From assembly GCA_964385405.1 (NCBI GenBank), contig CAYLOT010000045.1:1-5619 (forward strand): a DNA stretch of 5,619 bases, in the 5' to 3' direction. This document shows positions 1 through 4,721 of the stretch, piece after piece; position 1 is the first letter of the stretch; the number at the start of each line of letters is the position of its first letter. The translations under genes and the position numbers were made by a program. Source of the stretch: CAIZGX01 sp964385405 (GTDB taxonomy: Bacteria > Bacteroidota > Bacteroidia > Flavobacteriales_D > Sanyastnellaceae). Below the pieces are notes generated by a model. It made no database searches. It was not told the DNA's origin and was given only the letters and a program-made list of their open reading frames with translations.

Positions 1-137
1 GGCTCAATAATTTAACCTGTTATCTGCTGCATTATATCAAAGAACTTTTTCTATTTTATTTAATCCCGTTTTCAACTTTCGTTGATTCGTTTACTAAACT
101 TTTCGCTCACTTGAGTAACCATTGTTTCTCTAAAGCG
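1..137 (-). other. Putative rRNA operon leader (16S gene expected beyond the left edge)
   Basis: Read on the minus strand, this non-coding stretch follows a strong promoter and runs off the left end of the window. It has no convincing ORF and contains a boxA-like GTTCTTTGA at 45-37 in the context AAAGTTCTTTGATAT, which resembles the segment preceding 16S rRNA in Bacteroidota rrn operons. It also has small inverted repeats (TCAAC/GTTGA at 72-76/81-85; CTCA/TGAG at 106-109/112-115) that could fold in the leader RNA. The 16S 5' end itself (the AGAGTTTGATC region) is not present. The rRNA assignment is an inference from promoter plus boxA. A tRNA operon or a non-coding leader of another gene would be the alternative. 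Confidence 0.62.
37..45 (-). promoter_or_regulatory. boxA-like antitermination element
   Basis: The minus strand reads GTTCTTTGA, similar to the boxA core of rRNA operons (E. coli TGCTCTTTAACA), which loads the NusB/S10 antitermination complex on nascent rRNA. It lies roughly 90 nt downstream of the predicted start site, a plausible place in a 16S leader. The match is short, so its weight comes from its position behind an rRNA-type promoter. Confidence 0.5.
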
Positions 138-167
138 GATGCAAAAGTAGTCATAATATTCATCCGC
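135..167. repeat. Inverted repeat flanking the -7 box of the putative rRNA promoter
   Basis: GCGGATG at 135-141 and CATCCGC at 161-167 form a perfect 7-bp inverted repeat separated by 19 bp, with the -7 element (142-149) immediately inside one arm. One arm lies in the promoter spacer and the other at the start site, so the arms would not both be in the transcript. If functional it would be a DNA site rather than an RNA hairpin. It may also be chance. Confidence 0.5.
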
Positions 168-171
168 GCAA
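142..171 (-). promoter_or_regulatory. Strong Bacteroidota promoter, probably of an rRNA operon
   Basis: On the minus strand the -33 element TTG lies at 171-169 and the -7 element TACTTTTG, a perfect TAnnTTTG, at 149-142. The spacer is 19 bp, well inside the range reported for Bacteroidota sigma factor RpoD. The sequence right after the -7 box, CATCCGC, resembles start-site regions of rRNA promoters in this phylum. Transcription would start near 135-139 and run leftward out of the window. An A/T-rich UP-like block lies just upstream. Confidence 0.72.
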
Positions 172-176
172 GTGTT

Positions 177-205
177 TTGGTAAAATAATTTTTATTTATT
201 TTTTC
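177..205 (-). promoter_or_regulatory. UP-element-like A/T-rich block
   Basis: The stretch is almost entirely A and T with several A and T runs, and sits at about -40 to -68 relative to the predicted leftward start site. That is where UP elements contact the alpha subunit C-terminal domain of RNA polymerase at rRNA promoters. The call rests on composition and position only. Confidence 0.45.
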
Positions 206-227
206 GACTCACACTCAACCCCCTCAA

Positions 228-243
228 ATATAGAGTCCTATAT
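228..243 (-). other. Small AT-rich hairpin downstream of the amidohydrolase gene
   Basis: ATATAG (228-233) and CTATAT (238-243) form a 6-bp stem with a 4-nt loop, about 25 nt past the amidohydrolase stop. In the minus-strand transcript it is followed by only three U and then G-rich sequence, so it is a poor intrinsic terminator. It is the only stem seen between the operon end and the next promoter, and how the operon transcript ends is not clear. Confidence 0.3.
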
Positions 244-250
244 CTAAAAC

Positions 251-267
251 TTTTTTTTGTTTTTTTT
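251..267. repeat. T8-G-T8 homopolymer tract
   Basis: Eight T, one G and eight T lie directly beyond the amidohydrolase stop codon. On the coding (minus) strand this reads as A8-C-A8, so it is not a U tract for that operon. It may add DNA curvature upstream of the leftward promoter, or it may simply be low-complexity sequence prone to slippage. Confidence 0.6.
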
Positions 268-1890
268 CTAGATTAATCGCTTACCCCCGCGAAAAACAAG
301 GCCATTAATGATGGTTTGATCCACTTTCGCACGCAACATTTCTTTCTCTGTCGCTTTCAAAATATCTGTATTCAATACCGTGAAATCAGCAAACTTTCCA
401 ACCTCTATCGATCCTTTCTCTGCTTCCTCAAAATTCGATACTGCAGCCCAAACTGTCATGCCATACAATGCCTGCAATGGACTCAGCGCTTCGTGCGATG
501 CAAAAACTTCACTTCCTTCCTTCATCTCCTTTCTGAATACCGCTGTGTAAAATGTTCTGAGCGGATCCATTACTTCAACAGGAAAATCAGTTCCCAATGA
601 CAACATATTCGCATAACCCAGTAACCTCTTATAATTGTAAGCATATCGCAAACGAGCTGCCCCCAAACGAGACATCGCCCATGGCGCATCGCTTATTGCG
701 TGTGTGGGTTGAACACTGGGTATAACACTGTATTGCTGAAATTTTTCGAAATCAATGGAGTCAACAACCTGAGCATGCTCAATTCTCCAACGCTTGTCGT
801 TCACTCCTTCCAATAATTCACCATACCACTTGAGAACCTCTGCATTTGCACTGTCCCCTATAGCATGTGTACATACTTGGAATCCCCGTGCATAAGCCGC
901 AGCAAATCGAAAACGAAAATACCCGGCATCGTTCAACATGGCGCCTTTCGTGGTCAACACATCGGCATAAGCTTTCTTTAAACATGCACCACGACTTCCA
1001 AGAGCTCCATCTACCATGAACTTAATGCTTCGCACTTTCAACATGCTCGAAGTGGTATCCGGACCTCTTTCCATCCAGTACTGAAAGTCTTTGTCCGAGG
1101 CATTCAACATGGCATAAACACGTAAGTGAAACGAACCGCTCTTTTGAAGTGAGTCAATGATTTTCAAATCATCGGTGTCTATTCCCGCTTCATCTATAGT
1201 GGTTAATCCTGCAGCTATACAATCACTCTGCCCCTCTAATAACAATGCTGCTTTCTCCTTATTTGAAGCACGTGGAATCGCGTTCAAAACTTGGGTCATA
1301 TCGTTGTCTAGAAGAACTCCCCCTTCCACATACATTCCAGCTCTTTTCATGGCTTCGTCGTTCGCTATGGCAGCATGACCGTCTATTCGAATAAGAACAA
1401 CCGGTGTTTGCGGAAAAAGACTATTCAACCCATCATTGGTAGGTATTCCATCTGGACGAATTGCATCTTTGGTTGTATTATCAATCCAATCGTTTTGATC
1501 CCATCCCCTTCCAACTATCCAACCGCTGGAACGCCTTGTATGAAAGGCTTCCAGCTTCTCAATTATTTCATTCCATGAAGATGTTCCAACTAAATCTAAA
1601 TCGTTCTTCATTAAAGAATAACCCAACAAATGTGCATGTGCGTCTATGAATCCTGGATAGATATGTTTCTTTTCCATATCGTAAATAGATGCAGAACTGT
1701 ATCCGTTGAGAATTTCATTTTCCGGCCCAACTGCCACTACTTTTCCATCTCTAATGGCAACAGCCTCGTAGGTGTCGTTGTTTGCGTTCAAACTATGGAA
1801 CGTGCCGTTGTGAAGAATAAGATCTACTTGTTCTTTAGGCGAACAGCTTGCGAGTGCAAGGCTTACTAAAACGATAAAAAAATGACGCAT
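268..1890 (-). CDS. YtcJ-like metal-dependent amidohydrolase, predicted lipoprotein
   Basis: The 540-residue protein belongs to the amidohydrolase superfamily, Amidohydro_3/YtcJ group, TIM-barrel metal hydrolases that cleave C-N bonds such as amides. The substrate cannot be told from sequence. Expected metal ligands are visible: HAH at residues 85-87, the candidate carboxylated lysine K290 in IKFMVDGALGSRGA, H342 in THAIGD, H372 in RIEHAQ and D435 in GTDFP. The family motif GRGWDQNDW (127-135) and DGHAA (170-174) are also present, and an ADFTVL segment near 501-506 belongs to the C-terminal beta-sandwich. The N terminus is a lipoprotein signal: hydrophobic residues 4-14, then LASC with Cys16 as lipidation site, so the enzyme should sit in the envelope, periplasmic or outer-membrane anchored. 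The ATG at 1890 keeps this signal intact. It is the last gene of the three-gene operon, 2 bp after the dehydrogenase stop. Length is normal for the family and all key residues are present. Confidence 0.9.
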   Translation of the reverse strand: MRHFFIVLVSLALASCSPKEQVDLILHNGTFHSLNANNDTYEAVAIRDGKVVAVGPENEILNGYSSASIYDMEKKHIYPGFIDAHAHLLGYSLMKNDLDLVGTSSWNEIIEKLEAFHTRRSSGWIVGRGWDQNDWIDNTTKDAIRPDGIPTNDGLNSLFPQTPVVLIRIDGHAAIANDEAMKRAGMYVEGGVLLDNDMTQVLNAIPRASNKEKAALLLEGQSDCIAAGLTTIDEAGIDTDDLKIIDSLQKSGSFHLRVYAMLNASDKDFQYWMERGPDTTSSMLKVRSIKFMVDGALGSRGACLKKAYADVLTTKGAMLNDAGYFRFRFAAAYARGFQVCTHAIGDSANAEVLKWYGELLEGVNDKRWRIEHAQVVDSIDFEKFQQYSVIPSVQPTHAISDAPWAMSRLGAARLRYAYNYKRLLGYANMLSLGTDFPVEVMDPLRTFYTAVFRKEMKEGSEVFASHEALSPLQALYGMTVWAAVSNFEEAEKGSIEVGKFADFTVLNTDILKATEKEMLRAKVDQTIINGLVFRGGKRLI

Positions 1891-1892
1891 GA

Positions 1893-2645
1893 CTATTTTC
1901 TATAAACCACATTTGCATTGGGTTGTGCTGTTGGCATGATTACCAATTCTTGTATACACACGTGCTCGGGCAAGTTGGCTAAAAACCAAACAGTATTTGC
2001 AATGTCTTCTCCCACTAGAGGTGTGAATCCTTTGTAAACCGTATCGGCAGCTGATTTATTCTGATCGAAACGAACCATGCTGAACTCTGTCTCTGCGGCC
2101 CCCGGCGCTATTTCCCCCACACGTACCCCATAAGCCGCAGCTTCGAGACGCATACTTTCCGAAAGCATTTTAACTGCTGCCTTTGTAGCCCCATATACAT
2201 TTCCTCCTACATATGCATTTCTTCCCGCAACAGAACCTGTATTAATTATGTAACCGTTGCCCTGCTCTTTCATTAATGACAATACAGCTTTGGCTACGTA
2301 TAAAAACCCTTTGACGTTGGTATTAATCATTTCCTCCCAGTGATCCAACTTCGCGTTGATCAATTCATCTTTTCCACGCGACAATCCCGCGTTGTTGAAG
2401 AGTACATCTATCTGTTTGAATTCAGCTGGTAAGGACTGAAAAAAAGAAGAGACTTCTTTTTCATTTTGTACATCGAGTGAATGAATGAGCAATTGACTTT
2501 CGTTGTGCGCGAAGGACTTCAATTCATCCAAAGGCTCTATTCTTCTCGCAAGAGCAATAACCTTCCAGCTATTCTTTATAAACAACTCAGCAGTGCTCTT
2601 TCCAAATCCAGAACTAGCCCCAGTTATGCAAATGGTCTTCTGCAT
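1893..2645 (-). CDS. Short-chain dehydrogenase/reductase, YdfG-like
   Basis: The 250-residue protein is a classical SDR and closely resembles E. coli YdfG (248 aa), the NADP-dependent 3-hydroxy acid dehydrogenase acting on serine, allo-threonine and related 3-hydroxy acids. The cofactor motif TGASSGFG is at 8-15, R34-R35 after the second beta strand suggests NADP(H) preference, D58 precedes V59, and NNAG is at 84-87. The catalytic tetrad is N110, S138, Y151 and K155 (YGATK). After it come PGAAETEFSMVRF (181-193), like the YdfG segment PGLVGGTEFSNVRF, and a C-terminal LPEHVCIQELVIMPTAQ region also shared with YdfG. It is predicted cytosolic, with no signal peptide. It starts 3 bp after the DUF47 stop and ends 2 bp before the amidohydrolase start, so the three are probably co-transcribed. 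The family assignment is firm; the exact substrate is inference from YdfG similarity. Confidence 0.92.
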   Translation of the reverse strand: MQKTICITGASSGFGKSTAELFIKNSWKVIALARRIEPLDELKSFAHNESQLLIHSLDVQNEKEVSSFFQSLPAEFKQIDVLFNNAGLSRGKDELINAKLDHWEEMINTNVKGFLYVAKAVLSLMKEQGNGYIINTGSVAGRNAYVGGNVYGATKAAVKMLSESMRLEAAAYGVRVGEIAPGAAETEFSMVRFDQNKSAADTVYKGFTPLVGEDIANTVWFLANLPEHVCIQELVIMPTAQPNANVVYRK

Positions 2646-2648
2646 GAT

Positions 2649-3299
2649 CTAGTTAAATTTCACCAAAACCGCTTCAATAATGCTTGCAGCCTCTTCGCAT
2701 CTCTTTTCAGCACGAGCCATCAATCCAAAAACTTCCTGTTGTTTGATAAGTTCTATTGGGTCAGCCCCTTCGCTAAAAAGTTTAGCAATAGCCGATTCTT
2801 GAAGACTGTCCATTCTTCTCTCCAATTCGCGAATAGCTGCTATTCTTTTTCTAGCAGATTCGGAATATCTGAATTTTTTAAGATTCTCCATCAACTCCTC
2901 CAAAACTTTGGTACTGTCCCAAATCACTTGAGCCATTTCACCGAAAACAGTTGGAATGTTGTGAATTTTATATAATTCAATTCGCTTCGAAACTCCGTAC
3001 ATATCGTCAACGATATCGTCAATTACAATAGCTAACTGATACACTTCTTCTCTGTCGAAAGGAACGTTAAAGTTGGCCTCAACTTCAATTTTTAAAGCAT
3101 CTGTTAAATCATCTCCTACATGCTCAAGATCATGAATTTCGGCATGCAACTGCATACGTTTAACGCTATCAACTTCAAAAGATTCTTTCAAGACTTTTGC
3201 TGTGCGAACGGCATTTGTCACAGAGGCTTGAAAAAGGGGAAAACACTTTTTATCTTTTGGAACGAGTGCTTGAAGAATTGAATTCAGATTGATAGACAT
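2649..3299 (-). CDS. DUF47 / PhoU-like protein
   Basis: This 216-residue, mostly helical protein belongs to the DUF47 (PhoU_div, TIGR00153) family of PhoU-related proteins, usually linked to low-affinity inorganic phosphate transport. The N terminus, with LVPKDKKCFPLF at 12-23, matches the typical family start. Two acidic, probably metal-binding helices are visible: EIHDLEHVGDDLTDAL (54-69) and FDREEVYQLAIVIDDIVDDM (81-100), like the metal-cluster motifs of PhoU. The rest is helical with heptad-like charged repeats (about 130-212). It has no signal peptide and is probably cytosolic, near the membrane if it partners a transporter. It is the first gene of the minus-strand operon and is divergent from accD across 121 bp. 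Family members often precede a PiT phosphate permease, but here the next gene is a dehydrogenase, so its regulatory partner is not seen. Confidence 0.9.
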   Translation of the reverse strand: MSINLNSILQALVPKDKKCFPLFQASVTNAVRTAKVLKESFEVDSVKRMQLHAEIHDLEHVGDDLTDALKIEVEANFNVPFDREEVYQLAIVIDDIVDDMYGVSKRIELYKIHNIPTVFGEMAQVIWDSTKVLEELMENLKKFRYSESARKRIAAIRELERRMDSLQESAIAKLFSEGADPIELIKQQEVFGLMARAEKRCEEAASIIEAVLVKFN

Positions 3300-3319
3300 C
3301 TTATTATTTATTTAGAGCA

Positions 3320-3347
3320 CGAATGTAAGGTCAAAAAGTTATTTCAA
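3320..3347 (-). promoter_or_regulatory. Candidate promoter of the DUF47-SDR-amidohydrolase operon
   Basis: On the minus strand TTG at 3347-3345 and TACATTCG at 3327-3320 (one mismatch to TAnnTTTG) are separated by 17 bp. Transcription would begin near 3315, about 15 nt before the ATG at 3299. No competing perfect match was seen in the 121-bp divergent gap, so this is the best candidate, but the -7 mismatch keeps it tentative. Confidence 0.4.
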
Positions 3348-3362
3348 TGTGATGAAATTGTT

Positions 3363-3397
3363 TTGATTCACACTTCAAGTTGAATTGCCTATTTTTG
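3363..3397 (+). promoter_or_regulatory. Promoter of accD
   Basis: A perfect -7 element TATTTTTG lies at 3390-3397, with TTG at 3363-3365 as the -33 element. The spacer of 24 bp is slightly long for Bacteroidota. The predicted start near 3402 leaves a leader of about 18 nt before the ATG at 3421. That leader is A-rich and has no Shine-Dalgarno sequence. A small palindrome, TTCAA-G-TTGAA at 3374-3384, lies inside the spacer. Confidence 0.6.
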
Positions 3398-3420
3398 CGC
3401 TCTAATCAAATTTCAAAAGA

Positions 3421-4263
3421 ATGAGTTGGTTCAAGAGAAAAAGCAAAGGTATTACCACGCAAAATCAAGAGAAGAAAGAGATTCCGGAGGGATTGTGGTA
3501 CCAATGTCCTGAATGTAAGCACGTGGTTACGAGTGAACAACATGCGGAACACGACTGGGTTTGCGAAGCGTGTGAGTACCATGAGAAAATTGGCTCCTTG
3601 CAGTATTTCTCAATCTTTTTCGATGAACACGAGTGGACTGAAGTGGCTGAAAATATGAAGAGTGCCGACCCTTTGACTTTCACTGATACAAAGAATTACA
3701 AGGATCGTATCAAAACCACCATTGCAAAAACCGGATTGAAAGACGCGTTGCGCGTGGGCTTTGGGAAGATTGAACATGAGAATGCTGTGATTGCTTGCAT
3801 GGATTTCGCATTTATTGGCGGATCTATGGGATCAGTAGTTGGAGAGAAATTCGCTCTTGGTGTTGATAAGGCAATCGAAGAACATTGTCCGTTTATCTGT
3901 ATTTCGAAATCGGGCGGAGCTCGCATGATGGAAGCTGGATTTTCTCTTATGCAGATGGCGAAGACTTCTGCGAAGTTGACGCAGTTGGCTGAAGCAGGAC
4001 TTCCGTACATATCTATTCTTACAGACCCAACAACCGGAGGAGTTACAGCGTCGTTCGCGATGTTGGGCGATTTAAACATTGCTGAACCGAAAGCCCTGAT
4101 TGGATTTGCTGGACCTCGTGTTGTGAAGGAAACGATTAAGAAAGATTTACCTGCCGGATTCCAAAGCTCTGAATTTGTTTTAGAACATGGTTTCCTTGAT
4201 TATATCGTGAAACGCACCGAAATGAAGAAGAAATTGGCGCTCACCCTAAGTCACTTAAAATAA
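3421..4263 (+). CDS. accD: Acetyl-CoA carboxylase carboxyltransferase, beta subunit
   Basis: AccD pairs with AccA to form the carboxyltransferase that moves the carboxyl group from carboxybiotin on AccB to acetyl-CoA, making malonyl-CoA, the first committed step of fatty acid synthesis in the cytosol. The 280-residue product has the N-terminal zinc ribbon with C29, C32, C48 and C51 (CPEC...CEAC). The crotonase-fold carboxyltransferase domain follows, with FIGGSMGSVVGEK (131-143), SGGARMMEAGFSLMQMAK (164-181), the oxyanion-type stretch TDPTTGGVTASFA (201-213) and GFAGPRVVKETI (228-239). It is full length for the family. The ATG at 3421 gives the usual start MSWFKRK. It has its own promoter upstream and is followed after 102 bp by rpsO. 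No accA is present in the window, which is common because the subunits are often encoded apart. Confidence 0.98.
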   Translation: MSWFKRKSKGITTQNQEKKEIPEGLWYQCPECKHVVTSEQHAEHDWVCEACEYHEKIGSLQYFSIFFDEHEWTEVAENMKSADPLTFTDTKNYKDRIKTTIAKTGLKDALRVGFGKIEHENAVIACMDFAFIGGSMGSVVGEKFALGVDKAIEEHCPFICISKSGGARMMEAGFSLMQMAKTSAKLTQLAEAGLPYISILTDPTTGGVTASFAMLGDLNIAEPKALIGFAGPRVVKETIKKDLPAGFQSSEFVLEHGFLDYIVKRTEMKKKLALTLSHLK

Positions 4264-4265
4264 AC

Positions 4266-4297
4266 TTGGAAACAAGAAAAGAAATTTAGTATCTTTG
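4266..4297 (+). promoter_or_regulatory. Promoter of rpsO(-pnp)
   Basis: TTG at 4266-4268, just after the accD stop, and a perfect -7 element TATCTTTG at 4290-4297 are separated by 21 bp, matching the Bacteroidota consensus well. Transcription should start near 4302. The same promoter probably serves pnp by read-through, as no TAnnTTTG element was seen between rpsO and pnp. Confidence 0.7.
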
Positions 4298-4301
4298 CAC
4301 C

Positions 4302-4365
4302 CCATTCCTCGAAAAGGAGACTTTACTTGGAAGGATCACATAATAATCACTAAATAAGTATTGGC
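4302..4365 (+). promoter_or_regulatory. 5' leader of rpsO
   Basis: About 64 nt lie between the predicted start and the ATG. A short hairpin is possible: TTCCT at 4305-4309 with AGGAG at 4315-4319, including one G-U pair and a CGAAA loop. The remainder is A/T-rich with no Shine-Dalgarno sequence before the start. In several bacteria S15 represses its own mRNA through structures in this leader. The structure here is too small to claim that, so only the leader's extent is supported. Confidence 0.35.
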
Positions 4366-4635
4366 ATGTACCTTACATCAGAAAAAAAACAAGAGATTTT
4401 CGCTAAACACGGTAAATCTGCAAAAGACACAGGTAGTTCAGAAGGACAAATTGCTTTGTTCACCTACCGCATTGCTCACCTTACTGAGCACTTAAAAAAG
4501 AACAAAAAAGATTACGGCACTCAACGCTCGCTAATTGCATTGGTTGGTAAGCGTAGAAGTTTATTGGATTATTTGCAAAAAACTGACATCGCTCGTTACC
4601 GTGCAATCGTAAAAGAACTTGAATTACGTAAGTAA
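4366..4635 (+). CDS. rpsO: 30S ribosomal protein S15
   Basis: S15 is a primary binding protein of the 16S rRNA central domain, attaching to the helix 20-22 junction and nucleating platform assembly with S6, S18 and S11. The 89 residues equal the length of E. coli S15 and align without gaps. Conserved blocks are DTGSSEGQIAL (21-31), RIAHLTEHLKKNKKD (35-49), GKRRSLLDYL (61-70) and DIARY (74-78). Of the rRNA-contacting positions of E. coli S15, H42 and D49 are kept, while H46 is Asn and S52 is Thr. From memory these look usual for Bacteroidota rather than damaging. The gene has its own promoter and ends 86 bp before pnp, the classic rpsO-pnp arrangement. Confidence 0.98.
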   Translation: MYLTSEKKQEIFAKHGKSAKDTGSSEGQIALFTYRIAHLTEHLKKNKKDYGTQRSLIALVGKRRSLLDYLQKTDIARYRAIVKELELRK

Positions 4636-4656
4636 CATACAGGCATAATTCAAAAG

Positions 4657-4692
4657 AAAAGGCAATTTAACAATTGCCTTTTCGCGTTTTTT
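4657..4692 (+). terminator. rpsO-pnp intergenic hairpin, intrinsic terminator/attenuator
   Basis: AAAAGGCAATT (4657-4667) and AATTGCCTTTT (4672-4682) form a perfect 11-bp stem with a TAAC loop. CGCG and then six T (4687-4692) follow. This is a rho-independent terminator shape, though the CGCG interruption before the T run may weaken it. Because pnp follows without an obvious promoter, partial read-through is likely, and the hairpin may also mark the rpsO mRNA 3' end or be an RNase processing site. In E. coli the same junction carries a terminator and an RNase III site used in PNPase autocontrol. Confidence 0.7.
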
Positions 4693-4721
4693 CTTAGAAC
4701 TATATATCCGAAAATAAAAGA

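Noticed and set aside
1..10. GGCTCAA at the window start, reminiscent of the GGCTCAG of the 16S 5' region
   Set aside because: The following bases do not continue as 16S sequence, and the orientation is opposite to the putative rrn promoter.
225..232. Second leftward -7-like element TATATTTG on the minus strand, a possible tandem rRNA promoter
   Set aside because: It matches TAnnTTTG, but no TTG element lies 17-24 bp upstream; the sequence there is the A tract. It is left as a possible weak start only.
316..1869. Several short plus-strand open frames across the amidohydrolase gene
   Set aside because: All are antisense to a gene with intact family motifs, and they have no recognisable products.
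2481..2975. Plus-strand open frame of 164 codons across the SDR/DUF47 junction
   Set aside because: It lies antisense to two well-supported genes, its translation is rich in Ser, Phe and Asn with no recognisable domain, and it has no promoter or spacing logic of its own.
3696..4079. Minus-strand open frame of 127 codons inside accD
   Set aside because: Antisense shadow of a strongly conserved gene; the translation shows no family features.
4328..4340. GGAAGGATCAC in the rpsO leader, resembling the 16S 3' end (GGCTGGATCACCTCC)
   Set aside because: The match is short and lacks the CCTCC part, and S15 binds the central domain rather than the 16S 3' end, so mimicry is not supported.
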